A DNA stretch of 64,000 bases from Stutzerimonas stutzeri (GCF_024448895.1 NZ_JAMOIC010000003.1:248001-312000), one strand, 5' to 3'; positions 48,459 to 56,482 are shown, numbered from the stretch's first letter. Numbers and translations are program-made. The notes: a model not told the origin generated them from the letters alone.

Positions 48459-49634
48459 ATGCCCCTAACCGACGTAAAGATCAGGCAGGCCAAGCCAGGT
48501 GCTGCTGCGCTCAAGCTCACCGACAGCGGCGGGCTCTATCTCGAGGTTCGCCCGAACGGTTCGAAGCTGTGGCGGTACCGCTATCGTATTGCCGGAAAGG
48601 AAAACGTCTTTGCGCTAGGTGCGTACCCGCAAGTCACCTTGGCTGACGCGCGTACGGAGCGCGACGTTGCTCGTGAGCACGTGAAAGCCGGACGGCACCC
48701 TTCGCATGTACGCCAGACGGAGAAAGCGCAGCAGCTGGCCTCGAACCGCAACACGTTTAAGGCGGTGGCTGAAGAGTGGATCGATGAGCGGCTGGCAGCT
48801 CGGACAGAGGCCTATAGGCGCCAGGCGCGGCGGGTATTCGAAGCGGAGGTGTACCCGCGCATTGGGCGTTTGCCGATGCGGGAGATTACGGCAGCGCATG
48901 TGTTGGACATCCTGACTCGGATGAGCAAGCGCGGTGCCACTGCGTACGCATTGCTTGTGCGGCAATGGATCTCCGCCGTGTTCCGGTTCGGTGTCGCGAC
49001 GCTGCGCGCTGATGCTGACCCAGCCGCGGCGCTGAAAGGTGCGATTCAGCGGAAGCCGGTAAATCACTCAAAGCCGATGGCTGAGGCTGATCTCGCTAAG
49101 TTTTATCGCGCGTTGGCCGACTATAAAGGGCATCGAGTCACAGTGATCGCTCTGTACTTGCTACCAATGCTGTTTACTCGCACGGTGGAGCTGCGTTGCG
49201 CCAGGTGGTCAGAGTTCGATTTGGACGGCGCGGTTTGGGAGATACCAGCGGAGCGGATGAAGATGCGGCGCAAGCACCTAGTGCCTTTGCCGCGCCAGGC
49301 GGTGGATCTGTTGCGGGAGCTTCGGCGAATTACAGCGGGTGAGCTGTTATTTCCTGGGCTGCGTCATCCAGACAAACCGATCAGTGCGACAACCCTGAAT
49401 AGGGCGCTGGAGTACCTCGGCATGGAGGGCTGGCATTGTCATGACTTCCGCGCTACGGCCTCGACGCATCTTTACGAGTCGGGCCGCTGGCGAGGCGAGG
49501 TGATCGAGCTGCAGCTTGCGCATGTGGAACGGAGCAGCGCCCGTGCGGCGTATAACCATGCGCAGTACTTGGAGGAGCGAGGTGCATTGATGCAGCTTTG
49601 GGCAGACTACCTGGCATCTTTCGCTGCCGCTTAA
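48459..49634 (+). CDS. int: Prophage tyrosine-type site-specific integrase
   Basis: A 391-residue integrase with an N-terminal arm-binding domain of the P4/DUF4102 type (LTDSGGLYLEVRPNGSKLWRY, about 20-40). The C-terminal catalytic domain has R241, H328-x-x-R331 in CHDFRATAS, H355 in LQLAHVERSS and the nucleophile Y365 in RAAYNHAQY. It would recombine attP with a chromosomal site at the 5' end of trpG. No clear ribosome site precedes the ATG; instead the repeats at 48410-48456 touch it. Confidence 0.93.
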   Translation: MPLTDVKIRQAKPGAAALKLTDSGGLYLEVRPNGSKLWRYRYRIAGKENVFALGAYPQVTLADARTERDVAREHVKAGRHPSHVRQTEKAQQLASNRNTFKAVAEEWIDERLAARTEAYRRQARRVFEAEVYPRIGRLPMREITAAHVLDILTRMSKRGATAYALLVRQWISAVFRFGVATLRADADPAAALKGAIQRKPVNHSKPMAEADLAKFYRALADYKGHRVTVIALYLLPMLFTRTVELRCARWSEFDLDGAVWEIPAERMKMRRKHLVPLPRQAVDLLRELRRITAGELLFPGLRHPDKPISATTLNRALEYLGMEGWHCHDFRATASTHLYESGRWRGEVIELQLAHVERSSARAAYNHAQYLEERGALMQLWADYLASFAAA

Positions 49635-50020
49635 GGGATTGCAATTGATTGCAATTTATCAAGGCGATAGCGTCTGCTATGGATTGGTTGTAGCGTTTGG
49701 TGTCGTAAAGTCTACGAAACTACAGAGCTGTGAGCCAGTCTACGATATGTGTGCCGAACGTCTGACGACACGTTCAGAGACGCATAAATAGCTAGCGTGA
49801 CTGTCACGCGTATTGTTAAATACGCAACGTACAACGAGTTCTAGCTTGTGTGAGAAGGGTCTTCTCAGAGCTACAAACGTTGAAAACTGGCCTTTTTTCT
49901 CACCAACCACGCATCGTCGTGGTTTTTTGCGCCCTGATCAAAGGGCTATAGTGAATTTAGGGCTGGGATCCAGCGGTGCTGGATCATGAGCAAACCGGCT
50001 GTGCCGGAAAGGAGAGAGTC
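49635..50020. promoter_or_regulatory. Region between integrase and doc operon with palindromes
   Basis: No gene is seen in these 386 bases. ATTGCAATT is repeated at 49638 and 49648. Two neighbouring palindromes lie at 49796-49825: CGTGACTGTCACG (6-bp arms) and GCGTATTGTTAAATACGC (6-bp arms). They precede the doc operon promoter region and could be operator sites of its antitoxin. Confidence 0.4.
49905..49928 (+). terminator. Rho-independent terminator upstream of the doc operon
   Basis: AACCACG (49905-49911) pairs with CGTGGTT (49918-49924), six-base loop, followed by TTTT. It would stop plus-strand transcripts coming from the integrase side. Confidence 0.75.
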
Positions 50021-50191
50021 ATGGGCAATGCATTACCGAAAGCTGACCGTGTTTATATACCGCCGCGCGACAAGTCTCGTGTAGCAAAGGCGCGTCCGGC
50101 GGAAGGCTATTACGACGTCCAGCTAAACAAGGCTTTTTGCGTTGCTTTCCATCGTTATGAGAAAGCAATGGATGACCTATCCAAGGTTTGA
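50021..50191 (+). CDS. Small protein upstream of Doc, probable antitoxin
   Basis: A 56-residue basic protein (MGNALPKADRVYIPPRDKS at the start, ending YEKAMDDLSKV). A strong GGAGAG site precedes the ATG. I do not recognise a family. It ends four bases before the Doc-type toxin, the position of an antitoxin in Phd-Doc-like modules, and its short, charged make-up fits a disordered toxin-binding tail. It is shorter than Phd (73 residues) and has no obvious DNA-binding fold. Confidence 0.6.
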   Translation: MGNALPKADRVYIPPRDKSRVAKARPAEGYYDVQLNKAFCVAFHRYEKAMDDLSKV

Positions 50192-50195
50192 GTGA

Positions 50196-50699
50196 ATGAA
50201 AGGTAGCGGAGCACACATCGAGGTCTTCGAAGGTATCCGTTACCTAAACGTTGACGCGCTCATTCACATCAACGAACAGCTGATCCTCCAGCAGACGCCG
50301 GATGAGCGAATTGGGGTGCTGAAAAGGGGAGAACTGTCCTCTTCTCAGCAGCGGCCCGCGCAGCATCGCTACTATGCGCAAGAAGACGATATGTTTGTTC
50401 TTGCTGCCGTGCTGATCGAAAGCCTGATCCAAAATCACCCATTTGAAAATGCAAATAAGCGCACCGCCGCGATGGCAGGTGCTATTTTTTTGCTGATCAA
50501 TGGTTACGAGTTAACTGCTCCCGAGCATGAGCTTGTAGAGATCATGGTTGGCGTAGCGCGTCATGAATACACCGTTGAGGAGCTTGAGAGCTGGCTTGCA
50601 ATGTGGAGTCGGGACTTCGACACTGCGCTTCTCAATGAGCGCAACGCCTGGGTTAGCCTCTTTGGCGACGTCAATCTGGTTGCAGCGTCGGACAGCTGA
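50196..50699 (+). CDS. doc: Doc-type toxin (Fic/Doc family)
   Basis: A 167-residue Fic-fold protein. The active-site motif H81-PFENANKR-89 (HPFENANKRTA) is the Doc version, in which the Fic Gly is changed; Doc of phage P1 phosphorylates elongation factor Tu. The core helices DDMFVLAAVLIESLIQN precede it. Together with the small upstream gene it forms a likely addiction module that helps keep the prophage. It is longer than P1 Doc (126 residues) through an N-terminal and C-terminal extension. Confidence 0.88.
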   Translation: MKGSGAHIEVFEGIRYLNVDALIHINEQLILQQTPDERIGVLKRGELSSSQQRPAQHRYYAQEDDMFVLAAVLIESLIQNHPFENANKRTAAMAGAIFLLINGYELTAPEHELVEIMVGVARHEYTVEELESWLAMWSRDFDTALLNERNAWVSLFGDVNLVAASDS

Positions 50700-50716
50700 T
50701 ACCGACGTGTGACGAA

Positions 50717-50917
50717 TCAGGCCGCCTTTCTGGCGGCCTTTTGCATTTCTACCCATCCCTGAATCTCCGACTGCGACCAGCGTGAGTACCGGCCCAGCTT
50801 GATCGGCGCCGGGAATGCCTCGGCGGCAATCATTTCGTAGATCGCTGACTTACCCAGCCCCACTTGGCGGCACACTTCTGGCAGCTTTATCAGAATGTCG
50901 ATTGCTGGCTGGTTCAT
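50717..50917 (-). CDS. alpA: AlpA-family helix-turn-helix regulator / excisionase
   Basis: A 66-residue MerR-like winged helix protein: LIKLPEVCRQVGLGKSAIYEMIA, then FPAPIKLGRYSRWSQSEI, the AlpA signature. AlpA-type proteins act as activators or directionality factors for prophage excision. It overlaps the start of the 50914-51207 gene stop by four bases, and its 3' end holds a terminator stem for the doc transcript on the other strand. Named by family only. Confidence 0.85.
   Translation of the reverse strand: MNQPAIDILIKLPEVCRQVGLGKSAIYEMIAAEAFPAPIKLGRYSRWSQSEIQGWVEMQKAARKAA
50719..50742 (+). terminator. Terminator of the doc operon inside the alpA 3' end
   Basis: AGGCCGCC (50719-50726) pairs with GGCGGCCT (50732-50739), loop TTTCT, followed by TTTT on the plus strand. 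The stem is also the C-terminal coding part of alpA (KAARKAA). Confidence 0.8.
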
Positions 50918-51207
50918 CGCCGGGCTCTCCGCTTACTGCTGCCGCCTCGGGCGGTGGCTCGCCAGCTGACGAAGCTGGCGATGTTGCCGGCCTCGTCCCC
51001 GATCGCGCCGATGGTGTGGTCCATGACTTCGCGCAGCTCTTCGAAGGTGGCGCGCTGTATGGTTTTGGTATTCTCGACCAAGGTGCGGCCGTCCGGTGTT
51101 TTCACCAAGTACTCAACAGCCCAGCGCATTGGCTTACGCGGCGGGGTGCCGCTGACCTTAGCCTGCTCGTTTGGCATTTCGGTGGTGTAGAAGATGGTGC
51201 AGGTCAT
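50914..51207 (-). CDS. Hypothetical prophage protein upstream of alpA
   Basis: A 97-residue protein, start MTCTIFYTTEMPNEQAK. It holds RWAVEYLVKTPDGRTLVENTKT and ends in a very basic tail (ARGGSSKRRARR). No family recognised. It overlaps alpA by four bases and is likely co-transcribed with it. The ATG at 51207 is chosen over one 21 bases upstream because of the GAGAGG stretch before it. Confidence 0.6.
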   Translation of the reverse strand: MTCTIFYTTEMPNEQAKVSGTPPRKPMRWAVEYLVKTPDGRTLVENTKTIQRATFEELREVMDHTIGAIGDEAGNIASFVSWRATARGGSSKRRARR

Positions 51208-51353
51208 ACAGATACCCTCTCTAGCCACCGCCGAGTAACCTCGGTCCCAAATAGGTCTGGCGTCGTTTCACAACGGAGGGCGATCACATCGTTTGTCGGC
51301 GAGAGCGAATACGCTTCGAAGTCAAAGTAGATATTCAGAGTGGAGAGGCAAGG

Positions 51354-51902
51354 ATGATTTATAGAGAACTGGTATCGCGAAGGATTGCAATCGGTGTGCT
51401 CTGGATGGGGGCTGTGGTCCTGCTTCTGATCGTATTGCCGTTCTCTTGGAATGCCGCTCTGTCGAGCTGGGTGCAGGCGATTGGTACGATTATGGCGGTT
51501 TTGTTCGCAGCAGATATTGCGAGATCCCAGCATGAGGCGCAGGTTGCTGCTCAGGAGACGGAAAGACTTTTGGCAGATTCGGTTTATCGAACGCGCTTCG
51601 TCTTTTCCTGCACTGAGCTGATTCATTTGATTGACAGGCTGACCAAGGAGCCGGCGCCTGTTCAAGCTAAAAAGCAGGATAGATACCGCTTTATGCTTGA
51701 TGAGTTTCTGCGCCGCATTGGTGATGCCCATCTCAATGACTTGCATACCGGGCGTCTTGGCCACCTGCAAACCTTGCGGATGGAGGTCATGGCTATATTC
51801 GATGTTCTCGATGATCCATACGCGCTCGGAACATTTTCTCCAGCCAAGCTCAGGGATATCAGGGCGCGGGTTAGTGCTGTACAGGCTGCAGCCGCTTCGT
51901 AG
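51354..51902 (+). CDS. Two-helix membrane protein, possible lysogenic conversion gene
   Basis: A 182-residue protein with two hydrophobic helices near the N-terminus (about 11-30, IAIGVLWMGAVVLLLIVLPF; about 36-54, LSSWVQAIGTIMAVLFAAD) followed by a soluble helical part with ARSQHEAQVAAQETERLLA, probably a coiled coil. Its codon use is more AT-rich than its neighbours. It is the only plus-strand gene between the alpA pair and the HD gene, an orientation typical of phage 'moron' genes such as superinfection-exclusion proteins. No family recognised. Confidence 0.7.
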   Translation: MIYRELVSRRIAIGVLWMGAVVLLLIVLPFSWNAALSSWVQAIGTIMAVLFAADIARSQHEAQVAAQETERLLADSVYRTRFVFSCTELIHLIDRLTKEPAPVQAKKQDRYRFMLDEFLRRIGDAHLNDLHTGRLGHLQTLRMEVMAIFDVLDDPYALGTFSPAKLRDIRARVSAVQAAAAS

Positions 51903-51922
51903 CTTTATTGTTTGCATTTTGC

Positions 51923-52522
51923 TCACATGCACTGCGGCGCAGCTGCGCCGGCGTGTGCTTCGTCGATCCGTTCCCAGGTGCCGAGTGCGCGAGCGCGGTG
52001 GTGGGTTTGCATGAGCTCGAGCAGCTTGCTGTGGTACTGAATGGACGCGTGGTCGCTGGTCCATCGGGGCAGGGTGGCCGGTAGCGGGGTGACGCCTGAA
52101 AGGCAGGGCCATTTTTCACCGTGTTCGGGCATGAGGTCGCGGCGCTCGGTGGCGAGGGCGATCATGTCGGCTTCGTGAATGCTGGCAGGCAGGACAGGAT
52201 CAAGGTTGAAGCGGTCGCAGATGGCGAGCCAGATGCCGTGCTCGATCTCGCTGTAGTCGGGTAGCAGTGCCTTGAGCGGTCGCACCAGATCACCCACATA
52301 GGCTTCAGTGGCGTCGTGCAGCAGTGCAACCAGCTGTAGGCCGGGCGGGACGATGCTAGCGACCACCAGGCTGTGCTGCGCTACCGAGTAATGATGGCGG
52401 GTGTGACCACCAAAGCGGCAGACGTGTGCCAAGGCATGGGCGATGTCGATGGTGGTGATCAGCTCCGCGCGCGGTGCGAGCAGGTCGAAGCGTTGGCCGG
52501 TATAGGTGAGTATCCAGCTCAT
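51923..52522 (-). CDS. HD-domain phosphohydrolase (YfbR-like)
   Basis: A 199-residue HD hydrolase. Metal ligands are H50 in HYSVAQHSL, the H69-D70 pair in ALLHDATEAYVGDLVRPLK, and D119 in IHEADM. This pattern fits phage and host HD nucleotidases such as YfbR, which remove 5'-phosphates from dNMPs. It would adjust nucleotide pools during phage growth. It is the last gene of the leftward operon and overlaps the gene before it by four bases (ATGA). Confidence 0.85.
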   Translation of the reverse strand: MSWILTYTGQRFDLLAPRAELITTIDIAHALAHVCRFGGHTRHHYSVAQHSLVVASIVPPGLQLVALLHDATEAYVGDLVRPLKALLPDYSEIEHGIWLAICDRFNLDPVLPASIHEADMIALATERRDLMPEHGEKWPCLSGVTPLPATLPRWTSDHASIQYHSKLLELMQTHHRARALGTWERIDEAHAGAAAPQCM

Positions 52523-53031
52523 GCCACTTGCTCCTGTGTCAGGCGTGGCTGAGCGCTCCAGTAGCGTTCGAACAGGGCGGTGGCGAAGCTGGAAAGCTTG
52601 CGGCAGCTTTCCGCCTGGTCTCGGGCGTTGAGGTTGCTGAAGGTTTGCGCGGCAAGGCTGAGCTTGGCGGCGATGGCCGTCATATTCGCGGCGTCGTCTT
52701 CGGTGAGCGCGACGGCTGAATAGATGCGCACAGCGGCCAGGGCGTTCGCGGTCTGCTCACGCAGCCGGACCAGTTCGTCAATGCGCTGGTCTGATTCGGT
52801 TGTCATGTTTTCAATCGCCTGAGCGGCGTTGAGGCGGCTGAGGGTGTGTTCGTGCTTGGCACGGTCGAGCTGGTGGCGGATCGTGGCGAGCTCCTCAAGG
52901 TGCTCGGTGCGGATGCGGTCAAACTGTTCGCGGCGGCTGCGGCGACCCTCGACGAAGCCAAGGCCGAAGACGATGACCATCCCGGCCATGCTGCCGATAA
53001 ACGCAATGATCTGGTAAGTGGTGAAGTTCAT
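52519..53031 (-). CDS. Membrane-anchored coiled-coil phage protein
   Basis: A 170-residue protein with one N-terminal membrane helix (about 6-26, YQIIAFIGSMAGMVIVFGLG) and a charged Arg-rich stretch (EGRRSRREQFDRIRTEHL), followed by long helices probably forming a coiled coil. I do not recognise a family. It sits between the DUF2303 and HD genes on the leftward operon and overlaps the HD gene start by four bases. Confidence 0.6.
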   Translation of the reverse strand: MNFTTYQIIAFIGSMAGMVIVFGLGFVEGRRSRREQFDRIRTEHLEELATIRHQLDRAKHEHTLSRLNAAQAIENMTTESDQRIDELVRLREQTANALAAVRIYSAVALTEDDAANMTAIAAKLSLAAQTFSNLNARDQAESCRKLSSFATALFERYWSAQPRLTQEQVA

Positions 53032-53106
53032 GCTGTGTCTCCCCTGATGCCCGCCGCAGAGCCGTGGTAAGTGGCTGCGACGGGCAGGTGCTGGTGATGT
53101 TTCTAG

Positions 53107-53943
53107 TTACTTGCCAAGCGCGAAGGTGCCGATGGTGAGCGGTACGAAGCCGCCGACCTGCTGCTCGAGCACGGCTTTGAACTCCCGGGCGAACTCTTCC
53201 CGCTGGGCCTCTTCCCCGACCCATCGCAGTTTGAGCATCGGCTCGTCGCGGCCGGTGATGACCGACAGGCGCAGGGTGATGTTCGCCGGCTGCAGGCCTT
53301 CGAACGGCACGGTGGTGAAAATGAAGGCGGAGGGCAGGGTGTCCTGACTCCTGGCCTCGATCTCGTCCATGGCCGACCGGCTGCTGGAGAAGTCGCCCAC
53401 GTTGCTGTCACGCTGGCTGGTGGCCTTGATGATCATGCGGCGGATGGCGTTGATGGCCTGCAGCATAGGCAGATCGGATTCGCCAGCGACGGCTTGCAGA
53501 TTGGGCAGCCAGTCTTCCAGCCATTCGGCCAGTGCTTGCTGGGCGAGCGGCTTGCCGACATTGGCCTGCATTGCGGCATAGGCGGCGGTGGGCTTGAGCG
53601 TCAGCATGGCGGTGTCGTCGCCGTGGCCAGCGGCACCGGGTGCGCCCAGGTTGAAGATGATGGTGGCGCGCATGGCGTCCTGATCGATGAAGCCGCGCGG
53701 GTCTACTGGCGCCGCGTCATCGGTTTCGTGCGCCTTGACGTACTTGGCGAAGTCCTCAATCGAATGGGTAACCATGGCGCCCCGGAAACGGTCGCGCAGC
53801 GGCTGGAACACTTCCATCGTGTGGAGGCGGATGTTTTCGGGAAGTACGGCAACGGTGGTGCCGCCTTCAACGGTGATGGGCTTAGCTGCAGCGATGACGG
53901 CCTGGGACTCGATGTGCTGAATGGCTTCTTTGCTCAGTGGCAT
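53107..53943 (-). CDS. DUF2303 (YfdQ-like) phage protein
   Basis: A 278-residue protein like YfdQ of the E. coli CPS-53 prophage, family DUF2303. Recognisable parts are LPENIRLHTMEVFQPLRDRF, a segment ATIIFNLGAPGAAGHGDD and the ending VGGFVPLTIGTFALGK. Function is unknown. In the leftward operon it stands after a smaller gene (53985-54332) that commonly accompanies DUF2303 in phages. Confidence 0.8.
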   Translation of the reverse strand: MPLSKEAIQHIESQAVIAAAKPITVEGGTTVAVLPENIRLHTMEVFQPLRDRFRGAMVTHSIEDFAKYVKAHETDDAAPVDPRGFIDQDAMRATIIFNLGAPGAAGHGDDTAMLTLKPTAAYAAMQANVGKPLAQQALAEWLEDWLPNLQAVAGESDLPMLQAINAIRRMIIKATSQRDSNVGDFSSSRSAMDEIEARSQDTLPSAFIFTTVPFEGLQPANITLRLSVITGRDEPMLKLRWVGEEAQREEFAREFKAVLEQQVGGFVPLTIGTFALGK

Positions 53944-53984
53944 GGTGTTGCTTCCTTGTTGGTAAGTGGGTTTTGCTACTGCGG

Positions 53985-54332
53985 TCAGACTTCGCGCGCG
54001 TTAACGGGCGCATCCTCGCGGCTGAACATCTGCGGCGTGGGGTCGGTCTGGAACAGGGTGAGGCCGCTCTCAGTCACGTACATGGGCGTATCGAGGCTGG
54101 TGTCTTCGCGCTTTTTGCCGCGCTTGGTCGGCTGGACGAAATCCAGCGTGTGACTGACCGCCACCTGGTGGCTCTGGCCGATCTGCTTGAGCTTGAACTT
54201 CAGCGTGACTTCGCCTGGCTTGCCGTGGTCGACAACGCCAGCGGCGACATCGGACAAGGCGCGGCCTACCTGGCTTGCGAATACGCCGGCGTTGAGTGAG
54301 CCGAGAAAGTCATTTACGTCGGTGGGTTTCAT
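53985..54332 (-). CDS. Hypothetical phage protein next to DUF2303
   Basis: A 115-residue protein starting MKPTDVNDFLGSLNAGVFAS. The centre (EVTLKFKLKQIGQSHQVAVS) suggests beta strands; TKRGKKREDTS is basic. I recognise no family, but such a gene is often directly upstream of DUF2303. Forty-one bases separate the two. Confidence 0.65.
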   Translation of the reverse strand: MKPTDVNDFLGSLNAGVFASQVGRALSDVAAGVVDHGKPGEVTLKFKLKQIGQSHQVAVSHTLDFVQPTKRGKKREDTSLDTPMYVTESGLTLFQTDPTPQMFSREDAPVNAREV

Positions 54333-54353
54333 GCTGTGTCTCCCTTTGCTGCG

Positions 54354-54632
54354 TTATGCCGCTTGGTGGGCGGCGGTTGGTTGTTGCTCGTTGTTCGGGT
54401 CTTGCGCGTCCAGCCACTTGGCCAGGTCGTGCAGGTACACCACGGGTGGGGCTTTGCGGCTGCCATGCAGGCGCACGTAGCGCAGGCGGATGGCGCCCTT
54501 GCGGATCTCTTCAAGCAGGTGATCCATGCTGCTGATGTGCGGCAGGTACTCGGCGCGCACGTCGTCAAGCGGCAGGCAGGGCCGGTCGTAGCGGCGCAGC
54601 AATTGCTGGTAGGTGCTGGTTGCGATGATCAC
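54354..54632 (-). CDS. PrtN-like pyocin-activator family regulator
   Basis: A 92-residue protein resembling the pyocin activator PrtN: LLRRYDRPCLPLDDVRAEYL near the start, then LLEEIRKGAIRLRYVRLHGS and VVYLHDLAKWLDAQ. PrtN switches on pyocin genes in P. aeruginosa after DNA damage; here it is in the leftward prophage operon and the target is unknown. The GTG at 54632 was chosen as it overlaps the stop of the upstream gene (GTGA). The similarity is from pattern memory. Confidence 0.75.
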   Translation of the reverse strand: MIIATSTYQQLLRRYDRPCLPLDDVRAEYLPHISSMDHLLEEIRKGAIRLRYVRLHGSRKAPPVVYLHDLAKWLDAQDPNNEQQPTAAHQAA

Positions 54633-54994
54633 GCTACTGCCTCCCCGCACCCCGCCGGGAGGCGCATGCGGATCAGCATGGCGAGCCCGTCGATGGTCTT
54701 GCCGGCGGCAGTAGCAATCAGCGCGCCGGCCGCGTCAGTAACGACGGCGCCATAGGGCCGCTCGGTGCAGGTGGTCGGCGTGACGTAGAGCGTTTGGCCT
54801 GGGGCCAGTTCTGCCGCGACCACCCGATACACCTCAGCCAGCTCAAGCGCGGCGGGGTCGATAGCCTGCAGGCGTTCTACGGCCTCTCTGGCTGCGCCCA
54901 GCATGGCGTCGGCGCTGACGATGTCCGGGTGGTAGTGAACGATCGGGACCAGTTTGAGCGCGCCGATGGCATCGGTAATGGGGTTGGACTTCAT
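54629..54994 (-). CDS. Hypothetical prophage protein
   Basis: A 121-residue protein, start MKSNPITDAIGALKLVPIVH. The first half is helical (AREAVERLQAIDPAALELAE), the second half may be beta-rich (QTLYVTPTTCTERPYGAVVT). No family recognised. Both ends overlap neighbours by four bases, so it is part of the coupled leftward operon. Confidence 0.65.
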   Translation of the reverse strand: MKSNPITDAIGALKLVPIVHYHPDIVSADAMLGAAREAVERLQAIDPAALELAEVYRVVAAELAPGQTLYVTPTTCTERPYGAVVTDAAGALIATAAGKTIDGLAMLIRMRLPAGCGEAVA

Positions 54995-55266
54995 GCGGCG
55001 GCTCCCTTCTGAGTCACGGTTTTATCGAGCTGCTTGGCGAGCCAGGCGATGCCGGCTTCGGTGCTCATCACCACCGGGTAGTGGCTGTAAGCGCCGATGC
55101 TGGTGTTCCAGCGCGAGCGGGTATCCACGAACAGGTAACCCTTGTCGCGGTGCGCACAGGCCAGTTCACCGTTCTGCTGGAGAATGCCCAGCTCACGCAG
55201 GCGGCGGCGCAGGATGCGCGGGCCCATGCCCAGCACGGCGGCGGTAGCGTCTAGGTTCCTGTTCAT
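54991..55266 (-). CDS. KilAC/ANT C-terminal domain protein
   Basis: A 91-residue protein like the C-terminal domain of phage antirepressors: AAVLGMGPRILRRRLRELGIL, then HRDKGYLFVDTRSRW and STEAGIAWLAKQLD. In full antirepressors this domain follows a Bro-N domain, which is absent here, so this is a stand-alone version. It could act as a DNA-binding regulator in the leftward operon. It overlaps the next gene by four bases. Confidence 0.75.
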   Translation of the reverse strand: MNRNLDATAAVLGMGPRILRRRLRELGILQQNGELACAHRDKGYLFVDTRSRWNTSIGAYSHYPVVMSTEAGIAWLAKQLDKTVTQKGAAA

Positions 55267-55275
55267 GGGTGGCCC

Positions 55276-56181
55276 TCAGGCTGCTGCCGCGTCGTGCTGA
55301 GCAATCCAGCGCAGCCGCTCGGCTTCGCTCTTCAGCATTTCAAGGCAGGTGTCATAGGCGCCGCATTGCGCGGGACCGGCGATGATCAGCATGCAGGCGC
55401 CGAAGGGGTGCGGTTCGTGAACAACGATCTCGCCCAGCGCCTCGCGTGCCTCTTCCGGTAGGGCGGGCTTGTCTGGATACGTCTCGTTGTGGCGGTTGAC
55501 GTGCCAGATAGCCTGTTCAATGTTTTCCACCACGCTGCCGCACGCATTGCGGAGGTACAGGTACTTGAAGGCATTGCCCAGGCAGAACGGCAGGTGCTCG
55601 GCAACCTCGATGCACTCCACGCCGCTCGGGTGGCCGGTGTAGTGCGGTGGGTGGTTGACCATGTCGGTGCCTGTGGCGGGTTGCTCGTTCAGATGCTCAA
55701 GCTGGATCTCGTTCCAGGCATCGCGCGCGATTGCGGGCGTGGGAGCGCCTTCCAGTGACTGGCAATCGCCGTGGCGGCATTTCACGCCGTTTAAGAAGAC
55801 GTCGCCGGGGCCTGCGTAGTCGTAGGCGATGGCCTCGCTGCCGCATTTGCAGCAGGGCGATAGCTCGGCAGGGGCTGGGCGCTGCGGAATACCCGCGGCT
55901 GTCTCCAGCGTGCCGTTGGCGATCGCTTCGACCCATTCCGTCAGGTGCTGGGCGTTGGCACTGTCGTCGCGCTGCAGCGTGATGCTGTGGCGCTGTTCGC
56001 GCAGCCAGAGCACCGCGTGGACCTGGCCGCCGCTTCGGTCGGCGAGGCCGCTCGGCTCGATGTTGATCTCGGCGCGCAGTTCGCGTGCGGGCTGGGTCAG
56101 TAGCAACTGCTCGGTACCGGCCCGGCGGGCCAGATAACCGAGGGCGGTTGAACTGCCCTTGGTGAGGGTGAAGATGCTCAT
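55276..56181 (-). CDS. Lar-like zinc domain fused to DUF3310
   Basis: A 301-residue three-part protein. Residues 1-95 are an unrecognised domain. Residues about 107-160 resemble Lar restriction-alleviation zinc ribbons, with C110, C113, C135 and C140 and the terminal W156-N157. Residues about 174-240 match DUF3310 (VNHPPHYTGHPSGVECIEVA, FKYLYL), a phage domain of unknown function. Lar-type proteins protect phage DNA from type I restriction in E. coli, so an anti-restriction role is possible. It is the second gene of the leftward operon. Confidence 0.75.
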   Translation of the reverse strand: MSIFTLTKGSSTALGYLARRAGTEQLLLTQPARELRAEINIEPSGLADRSGGQVHAVLWLREQRHSITLQRDDSANAQHLTEWVEAIANGTLETAAGIPQRPAPAELSPCCKCGSEAIAYDYAGPGDVFLNGVKCRHGDCQSLEGAPTPAIARDAWNEIQLEHLNEQPATGTDMVNHPPHYTGHPSGVECIEVAEHLPFCLGNAFKYLYLRNACGSVVENIEQAIWHVNRHNETYPDKPALPEEAREALGEIVVHEPHPFGACMLIIAGPAQCGAYDTCLEMLKSEAERLRWIAQHDAAAA

Positions 56182-56375
56182 GCGGCGTCGCCTCCGAACG
56201 GACCGAAGTCTTCAAAGGCGGGCTGGGTGGGCTGCTGCTTGAGTTGCGGGCGGCCGCCGGTGAGCACGATCAATTGGCCGGTGGCGCGCTGAATGCTGGC
56301 GACGGTGTTGGGGTTGGTTGCCGCTGCCGGGTGGAGGTAAACCGGGCAGCGGGTGGCGCTGTGCTGTGTCTGCAT
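56178..56375 (-). CDS. Small first gene of the leftward early operon
   Basis: A 65-residue protein (MQTQHSATRCPVYLHPAAAT at the start) rich in Pro, Thr and Gln, with no recognised family. It overlaps the next gene by four bases and is the first gene behind the operator-like sites at 56411-56451, so its promoter is probably the phage leftward promoter. Confidence 0.6.
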   Translation of the reverse strand: MQTQHSATRCPVYLHPAAATNPNTVASIQRATGQLIVLTGGRPQLKQQPTQPAFEDFGPFGGDAA

Positions 56376-56410
56376 GACCGTAACCTTGGTAAGTGGGTAC
56401 GGGAAGAAAT

Positions 56411-56451
56411 ATGTACTAGTGGTTCACTTCAGTCAAGTACCTACAGTTCAT
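56411..56451. promoter_or_regulatory. Putative OL: two 17-bp repressor operators, 24 bp apart
   Basis: ATGTACTAGTGGTTCAC (56411-56427) and AAGTACCTACAGTTCAT (56435-56451) are imperfect palindromes with half-site RTGWACYW around a central base; their centres are 24 bp apart. The same type of pair with the same spacing is found between the CI and Cro genes (58749-58789). They sit just before the leftward early operon, suggesting repression of a PL-like promoter. Confidence 0.65.
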
Positions 56452-56482
56452 AATTCGGAGCGGCAGGTTCACGCTGATTGAA

